A stretch of 64,000 nucleotides of DNA from Chrysopilus asiliformis (lineage: Eukaryota > Arthropoda > Insecta > Diptera > Rhagionidae), in the NCBI GenBank assembly GCA_964034945.1, contig OZ035961.1:62970744-63034743 (forward strand), given 5' to 3'. A model generated the notes under the pieces. It did not search any database and was not told the origin of the DNA. It saw only the letters and a list, made by a program, of their open reading frames with translations. The position numbers and the translations under genes were made by a program. This document shows, one piece after another, positions 45,359-56,019 of the stretch. How positions within the stretch are numbered: the stretch's first letter is position 1; each line of letters opens with the position of its first letter.

Positions 45359-45790
45359 GTGGAGCGATTTGCAAAAAAAAATGCAAATAAAACAAGTGGT
45401 GTTTTCAAGCGACGTGAAGAGAATTTTAAAAATGAATTGGTTAATTTGTTTGATATTGCACATGCCGATGCGCCTCAAAGAATTAAAATAGAAGAAGATA
45501 GAAACTTTTTACAGCGGCAGAGATAGCCAGGACGACCTGGCTACTTAGCAGGTGCAGATAAGAAACTGACCGAAAAAGAAGAAAGAGTGCAACAAAAGGC
45601 AATAAAAGAAGAGGAGAGACGAATTAGATGTATCTCAACCGCATCAACCTCGTCAGCATCATACGAGTTTTCAATACCTCAAGAACTCGCGTCTGCATCC
45701 TCTAGTAGAGGTGAAAGTAGTCACAGCCAGGAAGAAACTACCTCACCCAACAGCACACAAATTGAGACTGTTAAAAAACTTAATAAATAG
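45359..45790 (+). pseudogene. Unrecognised insect repetitive protein, fragment with one stop
   Basis: One frame is open from 45359 to a TAG at 45788-45790, except for an in-frame TAG at 45524-45526. It reads FKRREENFKNELVNLFDIAH, then KIEEDRNFLQRQR-stop-PGRPGYLAGADKKLTE and a charged coiled-coil-like segment, ending in a Ser/Thr-rich tail. I recall similar NLFDIAHA(D/N)A...IEED...FL...GRPG proteins as highly repeated in insect genomes, but cannot name the family. Its last base is the first base of the Penelope arm, so its 3' end was probably cut by that element. A run of nine A near 45373-45381 may hide a further upstream part in another frame. Confidence 0.5.
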
Positions 45791-46525
45791 TACTTATGGT
45801 GTGTTCGACGGGCTAATCGGTCCAAATTTAGCTTTACAAGATGTTAAATAAAAAGCATAATTTTTTGTTTTTTCTCTTTTGTTGTTTTTATTTCAACACT
45901 GCTCAACGTTTCAGTCACGATGGTGACCATCTTCAGGAGCCTTATATCTAAATACAATAAAAATTATCAAACTTTGAAAACTAAAATGTCTGTTGTTACT
46001 TTGATCTAATGGTACTTACAAAATTATTTATTGGAACAATTGCATGTCGTGTTTATGTTAATTTCAGTGTAAAAAGAATTGAACGCTTATGTTCGTAGGT
46101 CAGCAAAAATAAAAATAAAAACATTAAGCACGTTGTAAACTTAAAACAAAAATAAAACCAAGATAATGAAAATAAATAAACAATTATAATAAATTAAACA
46201 CGACGTCACAATATGGCTAATTGAACTAAAAAAATATATTTTTGAAACAGCTGATTGCTTAAATCACAGTGAGCACAATAACAGTTTTTCTTTCTTAGTG
46301 GTGTTCACTCAGTCTCAGTATCGTATTCGTTTGTTGTCATCGTTGTGTTCGTCATCGTCAGAGAGAATTCTTTTCCTTTTGTTTTTATTTTCTATTTTGT
46401 CGTTTAAGAGAGCGCAATATACAGCAGAGATGTGATCTGTGTCTCGTTATATATTGTAAGTGTCTTCACTATATATGTGTAGGGCTTCGACAGTGAGTCT
46501 TTTGCTGTAATTACTCTGTGTCGCT
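45790..46525 (-). mobile_element. Penelope-like element, inverted terminal arm
   Basis: Reverse complement of 46648-46771 joined to 49843-50457, matching almost base for base. It begins GTACTTATGGTGTGTTCGAC. Penelope elements often carry an inverted copy of the terminal sequence at one end. The arm includes part of the coding end of the element on the minus strand and a hammerhead motif. Confidence 0.8.
45901..45940 (-). ncRNA. Hammerhead ribozyme motif, inverted arm
   Basis: The minus strand carries the same 40-nt motif as at 50307-50346: stem I GCUC/GAGC, core CUGAAGA, stem II closed by GUCAC/GUGAC, GAAA, then CGUU with the cleavable GUU. Details are under the plus-strand copy. Confidence 0.65.
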
Positions 46526-46771
46526 AGAATTTCATAAACGACTTAAAGAGAACAAGAGAAAAGAAAATACCCGATGACATACCACACACAGCCTTAGTTG
46601 AACATTACAAAACACATGGACATGAACCAGATTTTGAAAAGACAGAAATTCTAGCGACAGAGTAATTACAGCAAAAGACTCACTGTCGAAGCCCTACACA
46701 TATATAGTGAAGACACTTACAATATAAAACGAGACACAGATCACATCTCTGCTGTATATTGCGCTCTCTTA
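46526..46771 (+). pseudogene. Penelope-like GIY-YIG endonuclease C-terminal end
   Basis: Plus-strand reading gives KIPDDIPHTALVEHYKTHGH, then EPDFEKTEILATE, a one-base shift, NYSKRLTVEALHIYSEDTYN and IKRDTDHISAVYCALL. This is the conserved C-terminal end of the GIY-YIG endonuclease of Penelope-like elements. It is cut at 46771 by the PIF/Harbinger insertion. The part after about 46648 is duplicated inversely in the left arm. Confidence 0.75.
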
Positions 46772-46784
46772 TGGCCAATTTATT

Positions 46785-46916
46785 CACTAGGAGTTAAATC
46801 GCCTTAACTCCCTTAACTTTCCTTAACTCCTAACTCGCGAGGTTATGCGAGTTACTGGAGAGTTAAGGGAATTGAAAAATTACATTTATTCACCAGAGTT
46901 AAGGCGAGTTAGCGCC
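46785..46916. promoter_or_regulatory. PIF/Harbinger left subterminal repeat cluster
   Basis: About nine GAGTTAA/TTAACTC-type words within 130 bp. A matching cluster is at about 49655-49830. By analogy with Harbinger elements these are likely binding sites for the Myb-like protein or the transposase. Confidence 0.6.
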
Positions 46917-47065
46917 TGGGTAAAATGTTAAAATTATTGGTGCGATTTAACTCAGTTGGCATAGTTATTGTGAATTTTTGTAGTTTTACGTCAGAAATAT
47001 TGTGAAACGTCACAAATTTAACTCGCGTGTGTTGAGTAATATTTTCGTCGGAATCAAGAAAGAAA

Positions 47066-48285
47066 ATGGAAAAAAAGTGAAAAAGGAACGATCCGAAAAT
47101 TTCAACCAAGAAGAAATAAAGTTATTGTTGCGCTTGGCGCTTAACTACAAAAATATTTTGGAGAACGGTCAAACCAATTCCGGTGTCGACAAAAAAGCCG
47201 TTTGGCAAAAAATTGCAAATGAATTCAATTCGATATCTGTATCTGGGGTACGTATTTGTATTTCGTTTCGTTTTTAATTATTGTGTCGTGGTTTTACTTA
47301 TTTGTCTTACTCTTCAATGAACTCAACAGTTTCGTGGTGAAAATAATTTGAAAAATAAATATAAAAATTTGAAAAAGGACCTACGAAAGCAAAAGTCTTC
47401 CGAGCGACAGCAAGTTATGGCCACGGGTGGAGGCGCACTAACGCCAAAAGCGAAACTAAATGAATCCGAGGAAATGATGCAACTTGAGGAAACCATTGCA
47501 TTGAGTATTTACGGTCGCCCAGCACTTTTCGACGATGACGAGGACGAGGTGATGAAGGAGACCGTAAACGACAATGACCGCGATGAAACTTTGAAGTAAT
47601 CATTGTTATTTTATTGAATTTCCTGTTGGTTTGTGTAATTTATATTCGGCTTTTTTTACGCAGAGAGGACCAAATACTTATTTCGGATATTAAAAATACT
47701 ATGAACATTCTTAACGATTTTGCCACCGACGAAATAGTAACATCAAATAATTTGTCTGACAAAACAGCAATCAATGTCAACACGCAAATGCATGACGATG
47801 CAAAACAAACCACATCGGTCGCTGCAGGTGATGCACCAAAAACTAAGAAGACGGAAGTCGTGGAATGTGTTGCATCTACGTTGCCGCCAAGTAACAAAGC
47901 GAAATGGGATAAAATGAGCGGCAGCTTGCTGCGGACACCAATTAATCCAGCGCTCAAAATATCGAAACGTCGAAATCCTTTCTCATCAAAAAATACGAAT
48001 GATGCAAAAAGTAACATCGACTACAAAAAACAATATTTCGAAGCTGAGCTGCATATGGCTAAGGAACGCCACAAGCTACAGTGTGAAATTTCATCTGATG
48101 AACGTGCGAAAATCGCCATCGAATGTCAAAATTTACTGGCCATACATAAACAAAAGGAGAAAGAACATCTTATCCGAATGAAGATTCTAAGGGCTCAGTT
48201 GAAGAAAACAATTGAAAGCTCTTCAGCTGCAAATTCAAAAGACTATGACTCAGATTCTACAGAAAAAGAAAACTATTTAATTTAA
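47066..48285 (+). CDS. Myb/SANT-like DNA-binding protein of the PIF/Harbinger element (three exons)
   Basis: Three exons joined by GT-AG introns in phase: exon 1 to 47247, intron 47248-47329 (82 bp), exon 2 47330-47595, intron 47596-47663 (68 bp), exon 3 47664-48285. Residues of exon 1 and early exon 2 form a trihelical Myb/SANT-like domain (NFNQEEIKLLLRLALNYKNI, AVWQKIANEFNS, LKNKYKNLKKDLRK). Then comes an acidic linker (DDDEDEV), and exon 3 ends in a long charged coiled-coil-like helix (YFEAELHMAKERHKLQCE). The natural ATG at 47066 is one base out of frame because of a run of seven A at 47070-47076; the frame itself is open from 47002. Such proteins guide the Harbinger transposase to transposon ends. 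Apart from the A-run it looks intact. Confidence 0.78.
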
Positions 48286-48408
48286 CTTAAACTTTGCTTA
48301 AAATATTAAATTTATTGTTACAAACTAAGGATGGTATTTTTAATATAAAAATGCAATAAAATTATGCAATAAACATAAAACATATAATAGTTTTTGCTTT
48401 TATTCATT

Positions 48409-49539
48409 TCACAAATCACTGAAATAATTTGATATTAATAATCCTCGTGCAGTATCATTGTTATCTGGAGATGATTCAATATCAGCTGGCGAAATCTGTG
48501 CACGATCTAGTAAATTTTGAAAATCGTGGATTTCGATGGGAGGCAAATCTTCATGGGCATCAATCGCAATATTGTGGAGAATCGCACAAGCCACAATAAT
48601 GATTTGTACAGTATTTAGTTGTACTTTCATTCCTGTTGAAAGCACAGGAAAACGTCTCTTTATAACGCCATATGACCTCTCCACTGCATTGCGAGTTCGT
48701 ATTTGGCTTTCGTTATATAAATTATGTGCCTCAGTGTCGCATCTCAAAAATGGTGTGGCCAAATACTTCGTATTACGATAGCCCGAATCACCAACCAAAA
48801 TCGAATTGCCAAAATCGCCACGCTCAAACCGCATTTTTAATCTGGAATTATTAAAAATAGTTTGATCGTGCGAAGCACCTGGCCAACGTGCGACAATGTT
48901 GATCACCTTCAAATTAGCGGCGGCTACTGTCTGCACGTTGAGCGAAAACCAGCCTTTACGATTGCGATATCCTTCTGCATTATTTCCACCCGGCGAATTG
49001 ATTTTCACGTGAGTGCAATCGATGGCACCGATGGTCCACGGAAAATTAGCGATGCCAAGAAATGCTGCACTGGCTTCGACTCTTTCTCTTTCCGTCTCAG
49101 GCATTTTGATAAATTGTCGTCGCAGCTGACAAATTGCAGTGGAAACGCGACGAAGAATGTGACACACCGATGCACAGCACACACCGGCGATGCATAAAAC
49201 CGTAGTGCAATCAATAGCTGCGTTATTGGCAGGATATAACGCGATCTGAAGAGGAAGGAAAAAAACAAAATTAATATCCACTTAACATAAAATTAATATG
49301 ATCGACTATTTATCTGTTTACCTTTGTCCCTTAAACTCATGCGTTGGGCGTATCATTTCCAGAACCGTTGCAACAGTTTCCTTCCGCAAACGGAAGCGAC
49401 AAAAAAAATCATGGTCATCCCAATAATCCATATTTATCCGGACGCGGAATTTATATTGGCGACGTTCTCTGCCTAAATATTCCTCTTCGTCGTTGTCATC
49501 CGAAATTAAACGAGCGTCTGCTTCCAAAATGAAATTCAT
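48409..49539 (-). pseudogene. HARBI1-like DDE transposase of the PIF/Harbinger element, one frameshift
   Basis: Exon 1 runs from the ATG at 49539 (MNFILEADARL) to 49322 with WDDHDFFCRFRLRKETV and PTHEFKGQ. A 76-bp intron (49246-49321) joins in phase to exon 2 (RYILPITQLLIALRFYA). A one-base shift near 49195 leads to the catalytic domain: GAIDCTHVKI with the first Asp, VGDSGY with the second and RNAVERSYGVIKRRFP with the Glu, the HARBI1 DDE triad, ending at 48409. It converges with the Myb-like gene 120 bp away. It cuts and inserts the element at TTA sites. The single shift is not in a long homopolymer, so real inactivation is possible. Confidence 0.85.
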
Positions 49540-49842
49540 ATCCCGATCAAAACAATTTTCACGTCCAAAAATGCAGAAAACCGATATCGAACTGACAAAA
49601 TGACATTTGAATATCGAAATGCAATGAATAAATGTTTTTTGGGCTAAACTCTGAGTTAACAACGTTTAACCCACCTTGTCAGCTGGGTTACGCAAACTCC
49701 GAGTTATCTTAACTCAATGAGTTAAATTTTCCTTAACTCACCTTAACTCAGCGTGAATAAATGAAATTCATGGAAAATAAGGTTAGCTAACTCCCTTAAC
49801 TCACTAACTCGGCTTAACTCCTAGTGAATAAATTGGCCGTTA

Positions 49843-50457
49843 AACGACAAAATAGAAAATAAAAACAAAAGGAAAAGAATTCTCTCTGACGATGACGAAC
49901 ACAACGATGACAACAAACGAATACGATACTGAGACTGAGTGAACACCACTAAGAAAGAAAAACTGTTATTGTGCTCACTGTGATTTAAGCAATCAGCTGT
50001 TTCAAAAATATATTTTTTTAGTTCAATTAGCCATATTGTGACGTCGTGTTTAATTTATTATAATTGTTTATTTATTTTCATTATCTTGGTTTTATTTTTG
50101 TTTTAAGTTTACAACGTGCTTAATGTTTTTATTTTTATTTTTGCTGACCTACGAACATAAGCGTTCAATTCTTTTTACACTGAAATTAACATAAACACGA
50201 CATGCAATTGTTCCAATAAATAATTTTGTAAGTACCATTAGATCAAAGTAACAACAGACATTTTAGTTTTCACAGTTTGATAATTTTTATTGTATTTAGA
50301 TATAAGGCTCCTGAAGATGGTCACCATCGTGACTGAAACGTTGAGCAGTGTTGAAATAAAAACAACAAAAGAGAAAAAACAAAAATTTATGCTTTTTATT
50401 TAACATCTTGTAAAGCTAAATTTGGACCGATTAGCCCGTCGAACACACCATAAGTAC
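49843..50457 (+). mobile_element. Penelope-like element, direct terminal arm (pseudo-LTR)
   Basis: Continues the Penelope 3' region after the Harbinger insertion and ends ACACACCATAAGTAC, the inverse of the start of the left arm. The next bases lead into the 5' leader and ORF of a Penelope body. A partial upstream copy serving as a pseudo-LTR is the usual arrangement of these elements. Confidence 0.75.
50307..50346 (+). ncRNA. Hammerhead ribozyme motif in the Penelope pseudo-LTR
   Basis: The order is that of a type I hammerhead: stem I strand GCUC (50307-50310), conserved CUGAAGA (50311-50317), stem II with GUCAC pairing GUGAC, GAAA (50335-50338), a one-base-pair stem III (C-G), the cleavage triplet GUU (50340-50342) and the other stem I strand GAGC (50343-50346). 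Minimal hammerheads with a tiny stem III are known from Penelope-like retroelements, where they self-cut the RNA. Activity here is untested; such minimal forms often work only as dimers. Confidence 0.75.
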
Positions 50458-50488
50458 ATAAAATACGGTCGATTTACATAAAAATAAC

Positions 50489-51900
50489 ATGACAGTTGAA
50501 GGCGTAATCAACAAGGGTTTCTACACCCAAACACTAATACAATACGGAAAGAACAAAACACAAGTACTCAAAGAATATGCCAAACAAGTAAAAGTGACAG
50601 TTAAACTACAAACCAGCAGAAACTTCCTATTAAAATGCAGAAAACACACAATCATCCCAAATTTCTTAAAAAATAGCACAAACAACATAAAAAAATTTGT
50701 AATAAATGACAGTAAGTACAATAACAACATAGAAAACATCATATATAATTTCCATAAAAAATTATTGAACATTAGCTGCTTTTTTTTAATGATCCGGATA
50801 ACAGATCCATATGGATCATTAAAAAAATGAATGAGAAATTATTGTGGATTTGAATTTGTTTTTAGGCTATATTGTAACTCGTATGTTGTGGCAATAGCCT
50901 TTAAAATCGCAAAACCTCTCAAAACTCATGTCATTACCAGCTAGAATAGGTATAGTTATTTTCCTCGCCACCAGGTTTTTTCCCGTTTTAGGGTAATAGC
51001 CTTCATGCGATGGAAATAGTACTCAATATCCATACACCTATGAAACCCCAAAACGTAAGCTGTGACACGAACCGAGGGAAGTTTTTAATTTCCCATTGGT
51101 CTGTATACTGAGCGGATCATGGATCCCGATAATACTTGGGTTACGAATTTGTATGAGAGTTAATCCGGATCTCTGATCGGATCATTAAAAAAAACAGCTA
51201 TTATAAAACAAAAATGTTCCCTCACGTTCCATGCAAACGAGAAACTATATACACTACAAGAACAGATTTTACGAGAATTTCCAACACATGTAGCTGATGA
51301 ATTTCTGTCTACTCAAAAACGTACCTTTGACAAAATATTTAAAACACATAATATGACACATGACAACAAATTTGAAATTCTATACACACAGTTACTTAAA
51401 AAATTAAATTTAAAACTTGACAATAATTGTTTCACCAATTTAACTGACAATCCTGTTCCTAAAGAAATTATGTGGTTACTATCTCTTGGAACAAAATTTG
51501 CACCCCCACCTAATAACAAAGATTTTCCACTGTTTGACATAATCGCTGATGTTGAGGAAATCATAAAAACAATCAATGACCAAAAATTAAAAGAAATAGT
51601 TAGAACAAAAATTGCAAACATTGTATCCAATAACCAGAGTATAAAGCTTAGTCAAAAACAACAAACGATAAACACTATTATAAAACGAATTTTTAAAGAC
51701 GCCAAACTTTTTCTAAGTAAAAATAAAAATATCATTGTTACTTCTAGTGATAAAGGAAAATCCGTGGTATTCATGTACAAAACAGACTACACCAAAAAAA
51801 TAAACTCCTTATTACAGGATAAGAACACCTATCTAGAACTGAAAGAAGACCCTACAAAAAAACTCCAAAACAGAAACAACTATTTTAGTAGAACAAACTA
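50489..51900 (+). pseudogene. Penelope-like polyprotein, N-terminal part (interrupted)
   Basis: From the ATG at 50489 the frame reads TLIQYGKNKTQVLKEYAKQV, then NFLLKCRKHTIIPNFLKN, and is cut near 50780 by a 413-bp insertion. It resumes near 51194 (REFPTHVADEFLSTQKRTFD), then VPKEIMWLLSLGTKFAPPP and IIVTSSDKGKSVVFMYKTDY, the ADKG-type motif before the Penelope reverse transcriptase. A stop at 51899-51901 ends the frame, but the RT reading continues in another frame. Confidence 0.8.
50781..51193. mobile_element. Small TIR element inside the Penelope ORF
   Basis: Ends TTTTTTTTAATGATCCG and CGGATCATTAAAAAAAA are inverted, and AGCT lies outside on both sides (possible 4-bp duplication). The 413-bp interior is non-coding and includes a further ATGATCC-type palindrome near 50790-50825. 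Removing it joins the Penelope reading. Confidence 0.65.
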
Positions 51901-52180
51901 ATTAACATACATGAAAAAAACCAGTTAACCAAATATAACACCACTGCACCGAAACTATATGCATTGCCAAAAATTCATAAACAAAATATCCCCTTAAGAC
52001 CAATAGTATCAACCATAAACACACCCGGTTCATACATGTCTAAAATGATAGCTTATTGCTTAAAATCAATCACTCTAATATTTATTCACTCTAATATTTA
52101 CATAATAACGCATTTGAGTTTAAAAACAAGATTTCTAACATAACAATCGATGAAACAGAAACAATGGTTAGTTTTGATCA
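51901..52180 (+). pseudogene. Penelope-like reverse transcriptase fragment
   Basis: Reads APKLYALPKIHKQNIPLRPI and VSTINTPGSYMSKMIAYCL, the RT fingers motif typical of Penelope/telomerase-like reverse transcriptases, then FEFKNKISNITIDETETMVSF with a short duplication of TTTATTCACTCTAATATTTA near 52075-52105. It stops at 52180, where a CAGGGGCGTGGCG end begins. The catalytic YxDD part is missing. Confidence 0.78.
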
Positions 52181-53841
52181 GGGGCGTGGCGTCATTGGAT
52201 GCAAGGGATGCATTGCATCCCTTACAAATCTCACAAAAATATTGGTAACTGAGTTTGTAAGTTGAAACATTTTTTTTTTCCAAATTCGATCATAATTAAG
52301 TTTGAGTTTATTGTTAGAATTATTGTTTTGTGCCCTTTGTAGCTTCAATACAACTTAGAGTTACTGTTTTGTGCCGTTTGTAGCTTTAGTACGGCACAAA
52401 ATACATTTTATCATACAGTCGTGATATATTCAAACGCGAATGCCTTTAAAAAAAGAGAGAATTTCTTAACTTGCCTTTGAAACTGGGTGTAAGCAGAAAT
52501 TATTGTTGCATCTATGAGTTTTGTACGAAGAGAGGATGAAACTGAATTTTAAGAGATGAGAACCTACGTTAACGACTGGAGAAAAGAGAAAATGTGGATG
52601 CAAAATAAAAATTGCTTCCACCTCAGCAGAAGTCAAATAATTTGCGCTTTTATTTAAATAACTAAAAAACTAAGATCCGTATTTAAAAAGTTTTTTTGGA
52701 GGACATTTAGATGATTTTGTTTTGAGTAATTCTATATCTAATATTCATACCTTTTTGAAGAAAAAATACGCGGTTTTCGCGTTTAAAAAAACCATTCCAA
52801 AAATAAAAATTTCTTTCGGGCGATCATTTCTCTTTTGCTTTGTAATGTCATATGCAACAGGAAGATGTGAAATAAGCAATTCGAATCATTGCCATAGATT
52901 AGATAATATAGATGGGAAGGCTCTAACGACAAATATCAGCTGAGAAGAGTACGGCTGCCAAAATTGTGTCTATCTCATTGCCTGCGTGAACATAGGAGTA
53001 AGCTTTGTGTACGTTCAGATGGTGTTGCCGCATCTCAATTTTAGGCCTCTTTAAATACTTTTTTTTGAAATTATTAATTATTGTTTGATTTTTTTTGTGA
53101 ATAATTAAATGTGGTTTCCCTCACCACCTTCCGCAAGATTCGTTTTTAACTTAAAACTACTCTATTTCTGAATTTGTTTGAAACTTAAAAAAATCTTTTC
53201 ACGTAATTGAGATAATAGCTTAAAGCCACAATTATTTTTTACATCTGTTTTTACATAAGTCAGAATAAATAATCAAACATGTACACATAGCTACAATTAG
53301 CTGTACGCACACACGGAAATCCCTATATGGCGTAATTTAAAAACTTTTGACACGAAAAAATCCAGTTCGAGTAATGAATAATCAGAACGAAAATTTACAA
53401 AATGGTTTAAAGGTTACAAAATTTCACTCATTTTGGTCAAACAGTTTTAAAGTTATCGTTCTTACAGACATACATATAGCAACTATAATTTTTTGTTACT
53501 AGCGTTGGTATCATAGGACATATTTTTAAAAAATCTTAGATGAATAATCGTTGGCAAAGAGATTACAGGAAAAGCTTTTTTCTTAACCCTTTGTACAACA
53601 ACACCTTTTCTAATTCAGTTTTTTTAAATATTATAACATATATTTCATGCACTTATATTGACTAAATTCATTTCGTAAGTATCCTAGGACATCAATTGTT
53701 ATGAAAAAAGTAATATGCGCTTTTTTTTATAATTACTGCATTTTATAAATAAATAAAAAGCAAAAAAGTAGCTATTTTGCAGATTAAATGTAACTGTGGC
53801 AAATCTATTACAGTTAAAAAATCGGTAATCAGCTTTATAAA
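52181..53841. other. Non-coding DNA starting with a hAT-like end
   Basis: CAGGGGCGTGGCGTC at 52181 splits the Penelope frame and looks like one end of a hAT-type element; GGATGCAAGGGATGCATTGC follows. The other end was not found. GTTTTGTGCC.TTTGTAGCTT occurs twice at about 52325-52385. No gene is recognised in the rest. Confidence 0.4.
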
Positions 53842-54049
53842 GGTTTTTGGGGTCGCTGATTACGAATCTGAAGTCAAAACTTCAAAATTCAAAATGGCGG
53901 ATCCAATATGGCGGTCAAAAAAGATAAAATTACGTACTAGTTTTCAGCGTAATCTAATGAATTTTATCTTTTTTGACCGCCATATTGGATCCGCCATTTT
54001 GAATTTTGAAGTTTTGACTTCAGATTCGTAATCAGCGACCCCAAAAACC
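53842..54049. repeat. Perfect 90-bp foldback
   Basis: 53842-53931 and 53960-54049 are exact reverse complements with a 28-base loop. The outer ends GGTTTTTGGGGTCGCTGATT are the same motif as the junction of satellite D units, so the foldback is made partly from satellite-like sequence; the inner part (ATGGCGGATCCAATATGGCG) is unrelated to the satellite. Confidence 0.95.
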
Positions 54050-55082
54050 CTCGGATACCAAAAACCGTGAAAATTAATTCCATAGAAAAATGTATGCATG
54101 AAATGGTTAAGACGATTCAGAGCACAGAACATCGATTTTCCGAAGTGAATCTCGCAAAATCAGTTCAATTTATTGAATTTAACCAGATTTTTTTCTAAAA
54201 TAAATTGTGGTTTTTGTTAAAGGTGGACAACCACATTATTAAAAACATCAAAGTTAAAGCGATCAAATACTATACATTTAACAAATTGAATCCCAAATAT
54301 GACAAATTTGTTAACATCAAATATTTGAAAATTTTCTCGTCTTTAATTTATGCGATCTGGTAATACGAAGTCCAATCTGTCAGTTTCAAATAAACAAATA
54401 AATCGAGTGCGAGTGACAAATCACAAAATGCAATATTTTTTGTGAAATATATATTTTAAGCAGTGTTAAATATTATTGTTCGGACATTTTGGGAAAGTTT
54501 TAATTAATTAAAGTGGAGAAATCTTGTTCCATTTACTTCAGAAGCAAAATGTAAACATTGGCGCTGGCCGAAACTTCTTAGTGTATATGTTGTGCATTGT
54601 TATATTGGAAATAGGGTCGGCTAAAAATCAGTTTTTCTTATTTTTTGTGTTCCGTGAAAATATATGTAAATTCAATTGTAGGGAAATGGAGCCCTTCAAT
54701 TTTGTTCATTTGAACATTTATTTAACTGAATCATGACTAAACAAGATGCGTTAGACAACTTTTATAAGTGATTTTTTTCTGTTTTCTCCTAAATATTTTT
54801 TATTTTGTTTCTCCCTGCGCCATCGCAAGAAAACAACAAGTCAGATGTTTTTTTATGAACTGCATTTAAGTGTGAAGGAGAAAAAGAAAAATCATACTGG
54901 TTCGAGTTTTTGTTCCCATAGTGGCTCTCTTTGCACTCATTACGCAAACGAGAAATTGGGTTTACTTCCCATCTATATATATCTAATCTATGTCCTTGCT
55001 TCCGAGTGAAAATAAGTAAAAAAAAATGTATTAAGGCAAATTGGTAGTAGCGTTTCTGCATGCGTAGTTAGTAATGTCTTAA
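54050..55082. other. Spacer
   Basis: AT-rich, no gene or repeat recognised. It ends in the TTAA target site of the piggyBac piece (55079-55082). Confidence 0.4.
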
Positions 55083-55718
55083 CCGTTGTGTTACCAACCA
55101 AATCTATCAACGTTAAATACCAACCAACATACCCGGGTATGCGATCAGAAAATCCTCAAATAATGCAACACTTTAGCACCAAAAATGCCATAGACGCCAT
55201 GTTGGGTCATACTACTTCCGCAAGTTCTTCAGCAACTAATGAAGAGCGTGATAATACAGGACGTATTAAACATAAGGGGAACTGCTATCTTTGTCCAAAA
55301 CGTAGACCAACTCGTAAGGCCTGTGGACAGTGCCAAAAACCGATTTGTCTTCAACATTCCATAGATGTAATTAAATGCTTGCAATGCCAACATTTATGAA
55401 CTTTGATGTATGTTCTATAATTTTTCTAATTTTGCAATAAATAAAAAATAAAAATCTAGCTTTCCAACCACATTTATCTAATAAATTTTGACTTACATAC
55501 CGGGGTATGCTGGTCAGTAACTAGAGAGCTACAAATCCAAATGTCGACAAAAATACCGTTTCCTCAAAAATTTTTTTTTTTGCTATTTCACAATCTGGCT
55601 AAGAACTAATATTTAGGCGAATAAAAAAAATTTCAGATCGATTGGAGCATGGGAACATGTTTTTTTTTGCAATTAAAAGTGAAAAACATACCCGGGTATG
55701 TGGTTGGTAATATAAGGG
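55083..55718 (+). mobile_element. Deleted piggyBac-type element
   Basis: Flanked by TTAA on both sides (55079-55082 and 55719-55722). Ends CCGTTGTGTTACCAACC and, inverted, CCCTTATATTACCAACC match at most positions. The palindrome ATACCCGGGTAT occurs just inside each end (near 55127 and 55689), and a variant near 55497. The 636-bp interior keeps only the last part of the transposase. Confidence 0.88.
55160..55399 (+). pseudogene. piggyBac transposase C-terminal cysteine-rich domain
   Basis: The C-terminal about 60 residues carry the cross-brace zinc-binding domain of piggyBac transposases: CYLCPKRRPTRKACGQCQKP, then ICLQH and CLQC near the stop at 55397-55399. In piggyBac this domain binds the transposon ends. 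The rest of the transposase, including the catalytic Asp residues, is gone; the frame is open leftwards into the terminal repeat but has no natural start. Confidence 0.82.
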
Positions 55719-56019
55719 TTAAATTGTTTATTTATTAGCGTGTCTTTTTATTGTGTAATTTTTGTGATTTCAATAATTTGGTAAAAATGGCAGATTGTTG
55801 TGTAATCGATAGCTTATTAAAACAATCATTTAGTTCGCGCTCTTTTTCTGAAAAACAAAATATTCTTGATCGCGGGAGACCAAAACAAAAGTTAAATATA
55901 ACAACAGTAAATAAAAGTTGTGCGAGACGATTTTCGGTCAAAGTTTACGAATATTTTAATTGGCTTTGCGGTTGTGCAAAAGTAGTATAGAAACGGGGCT
56001 TCTAGCCCGGAAGTTGACG
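55719..56019. other. Spacer
   Basis: A short frame at 55751-55990 has no recognisable features. Nothing else seen. Confidence 0.35.

Larger units (their letters stand above)
46772..49839. mobile_element. Complete PIF/Harbinger transposon
   Basis: 3068 bp, with inverted ends GGCCAATTTATTCACTAGGA and the 3-bp target duplication TTA (46769-46771 and 49840-49842), the PIF/Harbinger signature. Removing it joins CGCTCTC-TTA to AACGACAAAATAG, which restores the exact inverse of the left Penelope arm (near 46403-46415). It encodes a Myb/SANT-like protein on the plus strand and a DDE transposase on the minus strand, converging at about 48290-48409. Subterminal regions on both sides are packed with CTTAACTC/GAGTTAA words. 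Confidence 0.93.

Noticed and set aside
48536..49197. Plus-strand frames opposite the Harbinger transposase
   Set aside because: Antisense shadows of the DDE domain.
53777..54132. Two frames, one on each strand, with VFGVADYESEVKTSKFKMADP
   Set aside because: They are the same arm of the foldback read on opposite strands and only reflect the palindrome.
54524..55061. Short frames between the foldback and the piggyBac piece
   Set aside because: No motifs, no splice or polyadenylation context, composition like the surrounding spacer.
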